From Gammaproteobacteria bacterium (GTDB lineage Bacteria; Pseudomonadota; Gammaproteobacteria; JAJPIJ01), in contig DATJVC010000014.1 in assembly GCA_035501935.1 (NCBI GenBank), positions 1 through 32,540 of the forward strand: a stretch of DNA of 32,540 nt, given 5' to 3'. Made by a program: the position numbers and the translations under genes. Below are positions 1 to 8,200 of the stretch, one piece after another (position 1 is the stretch's first letter; each line of letters starts with the position of its first letter). The notes below the pieces were generated by a model. The model ran no database searches and was not told the origin of the DNA. It worked only from the letters and a program-made list of their open reading frames with translations.

Positions 1-92
1 CTCCGTTGGGCACATCACCTGCGGGCATCCTGCCTCGCTATTATTTCGTTCTCGTTATCTAAATAATCGTAATCAGCTTATGCTCGGTTTTC

Positions 93-108
93 TGTGAACT
101 GCTTCACA
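93..108 (-). terminator. Weak hairpin after the TpsB gene
   Basis: A 6-bp perfect stem with a 4-nt loop lies just past the stop codon of the transporter gene on the minus strand. There is no T-tract after it, so it is at best a weak or Rho-assisted end. Nothing else is recognisable in bases 1-113; a downstream gene could lie beyond the window edge. Confidence 0.2.
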
Positions 109-113
109 CGCAC

Positions 114-1943
114 CTAAAAGAAATAATTGAAATCCGCCCAGAATTGGGGATAACGGTCGTTGGCCGTCAACGGCCTGCCAATGGGGGCGGCGACGATGAA
201 CTTGGAACTGAACACATTCTGGTTGTTGAACGAGATGGCGAAGCCCGCGCCATTGTAATTGCCCGACGCGACATCGGTTCTGAGCGGCTCGTTGCGCTCG
301 CCGAAGGCCACGTCGTAGAACAGCGAAAACTGCAGCAATTCACCCCACGTCTTGCCGCTGAAGGCCGGTTTGTCGGCGAATCCGGGGGCGTTGATGATGT
401 ATTCCCCGGAGAAGAACAGGGCCTTGTCGAACAGGACTTCGGTGGGCTGATAGGCGCGCACGTTGTTCGGGCCGCCGATGGCATATTGTTCGAGAGGCAC
501 CAGCAGGTCGTCCGAGTACTGACCCTCGGCCCGGAATTGCATGGACTGGCCCTTGAACCACTCCGGCTTGTTCAGCCATTTGCCCACGATGGACATGCTT
601 TGCAGGCGCGAGGCGGTGAAGAACAGCTTGTTGAAGATGCCGTCGGCGAAATTGCCGGAGGCGCCGCGGCGGCTGGGCCGGTTGTTGGGCCGCGAGTCAT
701 TCGCGGAGTCCTGATCGCCCATGGCGCCGAGAAAATTGGGAAATCCATGACTGAAATCAATCTCCGCCGTGTTCAGTCCGGCGAAGCGGGTATCCACCGA
801 ATCCACATTCATCGTGCCCGTCACCATCGCCAGGTCGTCACGGCTGATGTCGCGGGTGCGGCTGTGGGTGATGGACTCCTTGCGCTCGATGCCGATCTTG
901 GCGGAGAAGTTCAGCTCGCGGCTGCGAATGAATGAATGTTCGATATCCACATGGGAATTTTCCGTCAGGCCCGAGAGCTGCTGGCTTTGTATTTGCGCGT
1001 TGCCGCCGACATCAAACGCGGTGCGGTTGAATCCAATCGTGGCCTTGTTCTCCGGGCCGAACATGGGGCGTTCGTAATCGATGCTGTAAAAAAACAGATT
1101 GGCCGGCGTGTGGGTCACCTGGCTCGAGACCGTCAGCTGGTCGGCGCTGTTGGTGGGGTCATTCCAAGATACTTCCAGGCGTCCGCGCTTGCGGCCGGTT
1201 TCCGCCAGGCCGTAATTGTCATAGCGGACATTACCTTCGAAACGCTTTTCCTTCTGCACCTTGATCACCATGTCGGTGGTGCCCACCTGCTGGCCGGGTT
1301 GAAACACGCCGAAGAGACCCAGGCCGGGATAATCGGTCAGCCGCAGCAACGCCGTTTCAGTGGCCTCCTTGGTCACCGGCTTGCCGATCAAGTCAGTGAA
1401 AGGTACGTCGATTAAATCAGAGTCATATTGCTGATTGCCTTCAACGACGACGCGGCCGAGTACGCCTTCCCGCACCTGGAGGTTGACGACGCCGCCTTGA
1501 ACGTTCTGCACCGGGATGAAGGCCTGGGCCAGAATCAGCCCCTTGGTGCGGTAATACTGGGTGACCGCGTTGGCCACCTCCTGCAAGCGGCCGACGGTGA
1601 AACCTTCGGGGCGTTCCTTGAGTTTGCCATCCACCAGCGCCTGCACGTCGGCGACGGTGATTTTTTGCTGCGGGCGATCAACGACGTCGACCAGATTGAA
1701 CTTCGTGACCATCACCTTGGGGCCCGCGTCGATGTCAAGCGGGCGATCGACGACGCGGGGAACCTTGAACAAGTCGCCCGGTGGGGTGGGCGGCGTGGTG
1801 ACCGGGCGTTCTTCTCCCGGACGCAAGGCGCCGGGACGCACGACATCGGGCGATACGGGAGCGCCGGCGAGGACGGGCCAAACAGGCAACAGCCCCAACA
1901 TCAGAGCGAAAGCAAGTCTCACACTCCCCCTTGTTGTTTTCAT
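114..1943 (-). CDS. Two-partner secretion outer-membrane transporter (TpsB/ShlB/FhaC family)
   Basis: Omp85-superfamily pore that exports a large TpsA exoprotein across the outer membrane. The 609-residue product starts with a signal peptide (basic MKTTR, hydrophobic core, AGA cleavage region), then a proline-rich linker and a POTRA domain at about residues 80-165. A 16-stranded barrel region runs from about 233 to the end and finishes in phenylalanine, the usual BAM signal. The loop-6 motif, VRGF/Y in most members, reads VRAY (about 495-498), which is unusual. An in-frame ATG at 1979 would add 12 residues before the signal peptide. I prefer 1943 because the signal peptide then begins at the N-terminus and the upstream ATG sits inside a hairpin. 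No TpsA partner is visible; downstream on this strand lies outside the window. Family assignment is firm, cargo unknown. Confidence 0.88.
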   Translation of the reverse strand: MKTTRGSVRLAFALMLGLLPVWPVLAGAPVSPDVVRPGALRPGEERPVTTPPTPPGDLFKVPRVVDRPLDIDAGPKVMVTKFNLVDVVDRPQQKITVADVQALVDGKLKERPEGFTVGRLQEVANAVTQYYRTKGLILAQAFIPVQNVQGGVVNLQVREGVLGRVVVEGNQQYDSDLIDVPFTDLIGKPVTKEATETALLRLTDYPGLGLFGVFQPGQQVGTTDMVIKVQKEKRFEGNVRYDNYGLAETGRKRGRLEVSWNDPTNSADQLTVSSQVTHTPANLFFYSIDYERPMFGPENKATIGFNRTAFDVGGNAQIQSQQLSGLTENSHVDIEHSFIRSRELNFSAKIGIERKESITHSRTRDISRDDLAMVTGTMNVDSVDTRFAGLNTAEIDFSHGFPNFLGAMGDQDSANDSRPNNRPSRRGASGNFADGIFNKLFFTASRLQSMSIVGKWLNKPEWFKGQSMQFRAEGQYSDDLLVPLEQYAIGGPNNVRAYQPTEVLFDKALFFSGEYIINAPGFADKPAFSGKTWGELLQFSLFYDVAFGERNEPLRTDVASGNYNGAGFAISFNNQNVFSSKFIVAAPIGRPLTANDRYPQFWADFNYFF

Positions 1944-1977
1944 GTACCCATCAAGCCGATACGCACGCCAAAACATC

Positions 1978-2001
1978 ATCCTTGATTTTTATTTCAAGGA
2001 T
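1978..2001 (-). promoter_or_regulatory. Leader hairpin upstream of the TpsB gene
   Basis: An 8-bp perfect inverted repeat (ATCCTTGA/TCAAGGAT) around an 8-nt A/T-rich loop lies about 35 nt before the chosen start and overlaps the alternative ATG at 1979. In the mRNA it would form a hairpin next to the ribosome-binding region. Its role is inferred only. Confidence 0.4.
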
Positions 2002-2065
2002 GGGGCGTGTTCCTAACAATTCAGGGAAATCCGTGCCCCTGACGGCGTACATTTTTAGTCTGGAA

Positions 2066-2095
2066 AGTATAACAATACATACCCATCGATTGCAA
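2066..2095 (-). promoter_or_regulatory. Putative sigma-70 promoter for the TpsB gene
   Basis: Read on the minus strand, TTGCAA and TATACT are separated by 18 bp in the A/T-rich gap between the transporter and prolyl isomerase genes. The predicted start gives a leader of about 115 nt that contains the hairpin at 1978-2001. The rest of the 301-bp gap (1944-2244) shows no gene and no clear terminator for the isomerase gene. Confidence 0.5.
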
Positions 2096-2244
2096 TTTAA
2101 GTCATACGAAATGAATTTTCGTTAACTTTTTGAGAATTGGCGCTTTTTTCAACAAAAAGAGAGTGCGTCCTGAATGACCGCGGAGACATCAAATTTCGGC
2201 CGTAATCGGTGTTCAATTTCGCATACCGGGGGCCGGTCTGGCGG

Positions 2245-3279
2245 TCAGGGTTTGACGGAATTGTCCCCCTTGCCTGTGTCGGCAGTTTTGGCCTCGGGCC
2301 TGGTCTCCAGTTCGGATTTGATTTTCTGCCGCCACGACTCCAGCTGCGTATCGTCATACTTCACCGGATAGGTGTCCTGAATTTTCTTGAGCGCACCCAT
2401 CCGCACCTCCGCTATCTTCTCCTGAATCATCAACTGCCTGATCTGGCCGTTATTGATGTCCGAGAGTTGCAGGCTTTGGGCTGGCACAACGTCGCCCTTT
2501 TTGATGATGTGAAACCCCTGTTTGGAACGTATGGGATCGCTCACACCACCCGCCTTCAGCGCCCCGGCGGCTGTGCGTACTTCCGGAATCAAATCATTGA
2601 GTTGCAGCAGCCCAAGATAACCGCCGTTCAGCCGGCTGCGCTGGTCTTTGGAATACTGGCTGGCGGCGGCGCTGAAATCCTGTTTGCCCTGTCTGATGGT
2701 CTTGGCGATGGATTCCGCCTGCTTTTTGACCTCGGCCACAGCGGCATCGCTCGCGCCCTCCGGCACCGGCAGGAAGATTTGCCACAAATGCATGCGCTCG
2801 GGGGTCTGGAACTTCGCCTTGTTCTTGTCGAAGTACTCCTTGATCTGCGCCTCTGTCGGATAGCCGGCGGGCAGGTTGCTGACTATCACCCGGTTGAGGT
2901 AAACCTCGGCCATGACGCGATCGGCACCGCGCTGCATCAACTTCTGGATCAGCGGCTCCTTCTCCAGGCCATTACTGTGCGCGGCATTGATCAAGGCGCG
3001 GTTGACCGCCTCCTGTTTTACCAGACTTTCAAACACCTTGGGATCATTCAATACGCCGTCACGCTGTTCAATGGGCAGCGTTTTAATCAGCGTCTCCATG
3101 TCTTCGGCCTGCAAGGTGGGCTGCACCCAGTTGTTGGCGGGATTCGTCGTGTCTTCGGCCGCCGGTTTGGCCGGGGCATTGCCCGGGGATTTGTCCGCCG
3201 CCGGTTCCGCCAGCGCGAAACCCGCGAGACATAACCCGAATAAAACGGATGTCAGTTTGTCGTTTAATCGCATGGTCAT
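2245..3279 (-). CDS. Secreted parvulin-type peptidyl-prolyl cis-trans isomerase (PpiC/SurA-like)
   Basis: Periplasmic folding factor that isomerises Xaa-Pro bonds. The 344-residue product has a signal peptide (about 1-24, ending ALA-E) and an Ala/Pro-rich linker. A helical SurA/PrsA-like chaperone region spans about 55-155, and one parvulin domain about 160-265, with the typical GG-YLG, late-helix and QGFHI-KK segments. A basic helical tail follows. The single parvulin domain makes it closer to PpiC/PrsA-type proteins than to classical two-domain SurA. The open frame extends upstream to 3585, but the signal peptide fixes the start at ATG 3279 (or 3273). It lies beside an outer-membrane transporter gene, so helping outer-membrane protein assembly is plausible but inferred. 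Confidence 0.85.
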   Translation of the reverse strand: MTMRLNDKLTSVLFGLCLAGFALAEPAADKSPGNAPAKPAAEDTTNPANNWVQPTLQAEDMETLIKTLPIEQRDGVLNDPKVFESLVKQEAVNRALINAAHSNGLEKEPLIQKLMQRGADRVMAEVYLNRVIVSNLPAGYPTEAQIKEYFDKNKAKFQTPERMHLWQIFLPVPEGASDAAVAEVKKQAESIAKTIRQGKQDFSAAASQYSKDQRSRLNGGYLGLLQLNDLIPEVRTAAGALKAGGVSDPIRSKQGFHIIKKGDVVPAQSLQLSDINNGQIRQLMIQEKIAEVRMGALKKIQDTYPVKYDDTQLESWRQKIKSELETRPEAKTADTGKGDNSVKP

Positions 3280-3325
3280 GCCCGGGATTTGTGGGGTTGC
3301 AGGCAACTTCCGGCCATTTTCTGTT

Positions 3326-3353
3326 ATTCTATAGAAAGTTCCCAGAATGTCTT
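3326..3353 (-). promoter_or_regulatory. Possible promoter for the prolyl isomerase gene
   Basis: On the minus strand, AAGACA (4/6 match) and TAGAAT (5/6 match) are separated by 16 bp, about 50 bp before the start codon. One arm of the 3339-3379 inverted repeat lies in the spacer, the arrangement expected of an operator. Confidence 0.35.
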
Positions 3354-3379
3354 CATCCGGTTGGATTTTATTCTGGGAA
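3339..3379. repeat. 10-bp perfect inverted repeat (possible operator)
   Basis: TTCCCAGAAT and its exact complement ATTCTGGGAA are separated by 21 bp, so the arm centres are 31 bp (about three helical turns) apart. It overlaps the predicted promoter of the prolyl isomerase gene. It could bind a dimeric regulator or form a stem-loop; no known operator is recognised. Confidence 0.45.
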
Positions 3380-3443
3380 GCGCCGCAACTTTTGGCAGCA
3401 GTCTGGGATGAGTTTTGGGGAATTAAGAAAATCTCGGGATATT

Positions 3444-3449
3444 TATAAT
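3444..3449 (+). promoter_or_regulatory. TATAAT -10 box before the cyclase-FHA gene
   Basis: A perfect TATAAT sits 145 bp before the cyclase-FHA start codon, the first gene of the signalling cassette. No matching -35 box is seen at 16-18 bp, so the promoter call is weak. Confidence 0.3.
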
Positions 3450-3594
3450 AATGAAGTAGTACGCCGGAAAGGTAAAGCCGGGGGGATGCTCGATGAGACC
3501 AACCGTTAAGTCCAACGCACAGATGAAAACTGGCGTGTTGCATTCCCGTGCGCCGGTCCGTCCGTATCGCGGAAATTTCTGACATTTAATCGCC

Positions 3595-4503
3595 ATGCTC
3601 GGTCGCAACACCAATCTTGCCATCCTGTTTGCCGATATCAGCGGCAGCACCAAGCTGTTTGAAACGCTGGGCGACGCGGCCGCGCGTCACAAGGTCGCCT
3701 CCTGTCTGGCGCTGCTGACGGAAATCATCAGACGCCACAAGGGCACGGTCATCAAGACCATCGGCGATGAAGTGATGTGCACCTTCGCCAACGCCGAGGG
3801 CGCGGTCACCGCCGCCTGCGACATGCATGAAACGCTGGAGGATGAAGCCACCGAGCACACCGCACACGGGCCGGTGAAACTCCGCATCCGCGTCGGTCTG
3901 CAATACGGCCCCGCCATTCAGGAGAAGGGCGACATCTTCGGTGATTCGGTCAACGTCGCCGCGCGCATGGTGTCGCAGGCCAAGGCCGGACAGATCATCA
4001 CCACGCAGTACACCGTCGACCTGTTGCCGCCCGCATTGCGCGCCAGCGCCCGCTTCATCGACCGGGCGCCGGTCAAGGGCAAGAAGGAAACCATCGACAT
4101 CTACGAAATCATCTGGCAGGAGGAGGACGTCACGCGCATGTCCACCGGCATCATGCCGGCCGTGTCCGCGCCCAAGGCCAAACTGCAGCTGACCTATCGC
4201 AAAAGCAACGTGGTCCTCAATGAGGAACGCTCCGCGGCCACGCTGGGCCGCAGCACGGGCGCGGATATTGCCGTCGAGGAAACGCTGGCCTCGCGCATGC
4301 ACGTGCGCATCGAATTGCGCCGCGGCAAATTTTTCATCGTCGATCAAAGCACCAATGGCACCTATATCAAATCCAACGAGACCGGCAACGAAACCTTCCT
4401 GCGCCGCGAGGAGGCGCCGCTGACCGGTTCCGGCATGATCAGCCTGGGCCGCGCGTTCAACGAAAATCCGGTAGAAATCGTGAAGTACCACACCGACGCG
4501 TGA
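3595..4503 (+). CDS. Class III adenylate/guanylate cyclase fused to an FHA domain
   Basis: Soluble 302-residue protein with an N-terminal class III nucleotide cyclase domain (about 5-175) and a C-terminal FHA phospho-threonine-binding domain (about 197-296). The cyclase residues look intact: metal-binding Asp14 (FADISGST) and Asp58 (IGDE), Lys54 and Asp113 at the purine-specifying positions (which favours ATP), and Asn120 and Arg124 for the transition state. The FHA domain keeps GR at 218-219, the S-R-M-H motif at 233-236 and NG at 254-255. There is no transmembrane segment. The stop overlaps the start of the PP2C phosphatase gene, with a Ser/Thr kinase gene after that, so the FHA domain probably reads a phospho-threonine made by that kinase. 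The cAMP product and phospho-gating are inferences. No Shine-Dalgarno is obvious before the ATG. Confidence 0.88.
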   Translation: MLGRNTNLAILFADISGSTKLFETLGDAAARHKVASCLALLTEIIRRHKGTVIKTIGDEVMCTFANAEGAVTAACDMHETLEDEATEHTAHGPVKLRIRVGLQYGPAIQEKGDIFGDSVNVAARMVSQAKAGQIITTQYTVDLLPPALRASARFIDRAPVKGKKETIDIYEIIWQEEDVTRMSTGIMPAVSAPKAKLQLTYRKSNVVLNEERSAATLGRSTGADIAVEETLASRMHVRIELRRGKFFIVDQSTNGTYIKSNETGNETFLRREEAPLTGSGMISLGRAFNENPVEIVKYHTDA

Positions 4504-5243
4504 ATACCATGAGCGCCCTGCCCTTTACCTGGACATCCACCACCCTCACCCACACGGGCAATGTCCGCAAACACAACGAGGATTCCTGCCTGGATCGCGC
4601 CGACGCGGGACTGTGGGTGGTCGCCGACGGCATGGGCGGGCACGCCAGCGGAGATCTGGCGAGCCAGATGATCGTCAACACACTGGCCAAGGTGGAACCC
4701 GCCGCCAACCTGAGTTCCTATGTCGATCGCGTCGAGGAGGCCCTGCTCAGCGTCAACCGCAAACTGGTGGACATGGCGGCGCAGACCCAGCAGACCAGCG
4801 GCAGCACGGTGGTGGTGCTGATCACCTTCGGACAGTACGGAATTCTCATGTGGGCGGGTGACAGCCGGATTTACCGGCGGCGCGGCAATGAATTAAAACA
4901 ACTCACCACCGATCATTCCCAGGTCGAATCCTACGTCGAGCAGGGATTGCTGACGCGCGAGGAGGCGGCGATACACCCGGCCGGCAACATGGTGACCCGC
5001 GCCGTCGGCGCCGCGCCCGACTTGTATCTCGAAATGGATATCCAGGAATTGCAAAATGGCGATCGGTTCCTGCTCTGCTCGGACGGCCTCGACAAACATG
5101 TCACCGATCCGGAGATAGCACAGATTCTCGCCAAACCGGACCTGCACGAGGCGGCGCAGACGCTCATCGATGTCACCCTGTCGCGCGGCGCCATCGACAA
5201 TGTCACCGTCTCGGTCATCGACGTCAAACAAAATTCGGTGTGA
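4500..5243 (+). CDS. PP2C-family Ser/Thr protein phosphatase (PrpC/Stp/PppA-like)
   Basis: Metal-dependent phosphatase that reverses Ser/Thr phosphorylation. The 247-residue cytoplasmic protein carries the family motifs in order: N-E-D at 26-28, DGMGGHASG from Asp43, SGST near 100, AGDSR with Asp121, SDGLD with Asp195, and D-N at 233-234. The acidic metal ligands therefore all appear present. The GTG start at 4500 overlaps the stop of the cyclase-FHA gene (GTGA), suggesting translational coupling; an ATG at 4509 is the alternative. Sitting between an FHA protein and a kinase matches kinase/phosphatase/FHA trios such as PpkA-PppA-Fha of type VI systems, but no secretion genes are here. Confidence 0.92.
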   Translation: MNTMSALPFTWTSTTLTHTGNVRKHNEDSCLDRADAGLWVVADGMGGHASGDLASQMIVNTLAKVEPAANLSSYVDRVEEALLSVNRKLVDMAAQTQQTSGSTVVVLITFGQYGILMWAGDSRIYRRRGNELKQLTTDHSQVESYVEQGLLTREEAAIHPAGNMVTRAVGAAPDLYLEMDIQELQNGDRFLLCSDGLDKHVTDPEIAQILAKPDLHEAAQTLIDVTLSRGAIDNVTVSVIDVKQNSV

Positions 5244-5276
5244 TCATGAAAATGATTTTTCTCAGTGAGGTGCACT

Positions 5277-8200
5277 GTGGCTGACTTAAAGACAGCGTTG
5301 CAAGCCTACTCCAAGGGCCAGCTCAAACTGGAGGTGATTGTCCAGAGCCTCGACAAGGTGCTGGCCAAGAATCCAAAGTTGCTGACGCAAATCATGGCGC
5401 AACTCGGTGAAGCCTTCGCCAGCGGCCTGCTCGATGCGCAGACCTTCGCCAGGCTCAAGGTCCAGGCGCAAAAAAGCGCGGGCGTGAAGGTGAGCGCGGC
5501 CGAAGCCAAGGCCGAGGCCACCGTCTTTGCCGGCGGCATGCCGGACAAAACGCAGGTGTTGGACCAGACCAAGGCGGAAGCGCCCGCGGGAAGTGGCTAT
5601 GAGAAGACGGTGGTGACCAATACCTCGGCCACTGCGGACACCGGTTTCGATGTCACCGGCGGCTCCGATTTTGAGACCAGCGGCCCGAGCGGCCCCAGTG
5701 CCCCCAGCGGCGGTTCCTGGCCCACCAGCACCTCGGGCAGTACGACGGGCACCGGCGTCAAGACCCCCATCAAACAAACGCTGGCCGATGGCCAGATCAT
5801 CGGCCCCGGCACGATATTGAAAGAGCGCTTCCGTTTGATGGAGGTGCTGGGTGTCGGCGGCATGGGCACGGTGTACCGCGGCGTCGATCTGCTCAAGGAG
5901 GAGGCCCGCGACAGGAATCCCTTCGTCGCCCTCAAGGTGTTGAACGAGGACTTCAAGCAACACCCGGATTCATTCATAGCGTTGCAGCGTGAAGCCAGCC
6001 GTCAGCAAAAACTGGCGCATCCGAACATCGCCACGGTGTACGACTTCGACCGCACCGGCAGTACGGTCTTCCTCACCATGGAGTTGATGGAGGGCCAGCC
6101 GCTCAATACCTACATCAAGAAGGTCGTCAAACACAAAAACGGCATTCCCTTCCCCGCCGCGCTCAGGATCGTCAAGGGACTGGGGGCGGCGCTGAATTAC
6201 GCGCACGAACGCAGGATCGTTCACTCCGATTTCAAACCGGGCAACTGTTTCCTGCTCAAGAGCGGCGACGTCAAGGTGCTGGACTTCGGCATCGCCCGTG
6301 CGGTGAAGAACCCCGGTGCCGGCGAGGGCGAGAAGACGCTGTTCGATCCCAGCAAGCTCGGCGCGCTGACGCCCGCCTATGCCAGCGCCGAGATGCTGGA
6401 CGGCATGGACCCCGTGCCGCAGGACGACATTTACGCGCTGGCCTGTGTCGCCTATGAACTGCTGACCGGCCGCCATCCCTTCAACAAGATGCCGGCCAAC
6501 CAGGCGCGCGCCAACAAACTCGCGCCGGCGCCCATCAAGGGTTTGAACCGCCGCCAGAACAAGGCCCTCGCCCGCGGCCTGGCCTTTTCACGCGACAAGC
6601 GCAGCAAGACCATCCAGGAGTTCGTCACCCAGCTGGAGGACAAAAGGAGCGTCTACCAGAATCCGTTCATCATGGTGCCGGCGGCGCTGGCCCTCATTGC
6701 CGCCATCGGCATCGTGCCGACGATCAATTACCTGCACCGCAAGGAGGTGGATGAACTCACCAGCGCCATGAGCCAGAGCAACATATCGCCCGAGGTCATG
6801 AGCGCGAAACTGACCGAACTGACCGCGCTCAACGCCGATGATCAGGCGATCGTCAAAAGAAACGCACGCGATCCCATCCTGGCCTATTTCGAGACGCAGA
6901 TTCAAAAGCTCGTCAGCGAACAGAGATTCGCCGAGGCCAAGGCGCTTTCCAGCCAGGCCCTGGCGCTGTTTCCCGACTCCGTGAAATCCAAGGACATCGA
7001 TGAGCAGCTGGATGAGCGCATCAGCCAGAAATTCTCCGACATCATCCGCCGCTTCAACGAGGCCCTGAAGGGCAACAAGCTGCTGGCGGACGACAAGGAT
7101 CCCGACAACATGGTCAACGTGCTGGCGGATGTCGGCAAGATCGATCCCAAATACGCCCTGCTCTCCGACGCACGCCTGCCCGCCGCGTACACGCAGGCCG
7201 CCGAGGACGCCTTGAAGGGCAACGACATCGAACACGCCAACCTGCTGGTCGAAACCGGCGAGAAGATCGGCGTGGTCAAAAACAGCCTGCTGTTCCAGAA
7301 CACCGGCTACCGGATCAAGGCCGCCATCGAGAAACAAACCCTGGAGAAGACGCTGGAGGACGCGGTTGGCAAGGCCGCCGCGCTGGCGGATTTCGGCGCG
7401 CTGCGCGACAACGTCATCAAGCTGGCCACACTCAACCCGGACAGCCCGGCGCTGGCCGCGGTGGCGGAAAAACTGAAGCCGCTGATCGAGGCCGCAGTGC
7501 CGGCCTCGATCGCCAGCCTCGCGGACTGGAAACGCGTCGACGGCCTGCGCAACGACTACGGTCTGATGCTGAATGCCGTCAATCTGAAGCCGACGTACCA
7601 GCAAATCGCGGAGACCCTGAAGAACTCGTTGTCCGCGCTGCCGGCGGGCGATCAACAAACCATCGCCCAGGAACAACAGAAGGTGATCGACGAGGGCAAG
7701 GGCAAGGTCGGGAGCCTCCTGGCCAGCGCCAAACTCGAACCGGCATGGGAGGCGCAGATACAGGCCGCGCTGCTTGACGTGGAGAGCCGCCTGCCCGCCG
7801 ACGACGCCTGGATCAAGCAGACGCATGAGGCCATCGCCAAGCTTTACACCGACAAGGCCGCGGAAATGCTGAAGGCGCAGCGCTTCGCCGAGGCCGGCAG
7901 CATCCTCGACAAGGGTGAGCACATCGCGCCGGGGACGCAGGTCATCACCACGGAACGCCAGCAACTGGCGCAGGCCGAGGAAGCCGCCAAGAAGGCCGAG
8001 GAGGAGAAGGCGCTCAAGGCCCAGATCGAGCAGCAGAAGCAGACCCTCGTCACCCAGGCCAAGGCCAAGGATGTCAATGCCGCGCGCCAGACGCTGGATG
8101 CCTTGAAGGGCATGCTCGGCGCCGACGACGTATTCGTCAAACAGGATGCGCCCGTGCTGCTCGCCGACGCTTATGAGAAACTCGCTTCGGAGAAGGGCAA

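Larger units (their letters stand above)
3280..3594. other. Divergent intergenic region (315 bp)
   Basis: Holds no convincing gene; the frames crossing it are extensions of the neighbouring genes. It separates the prolyl isomerase (minus) from the cyclase-FHA gene (plus), is more A/T-rich than its surroundings, and contains a 10-bp dyad (3339-3379), a possible minus-strand promoter (3326-3353) and a perfect TATAAT on the plus strand (3444-3449). Confidence 0.6.

Noticed and set aside
6588-7964. 458-residue minus-strand frame opposite the kinase helical region
   Set aside because: Composition is that expected from reversed Ala/Lys/Glu-rich coding sequence, with no recognisable domain.
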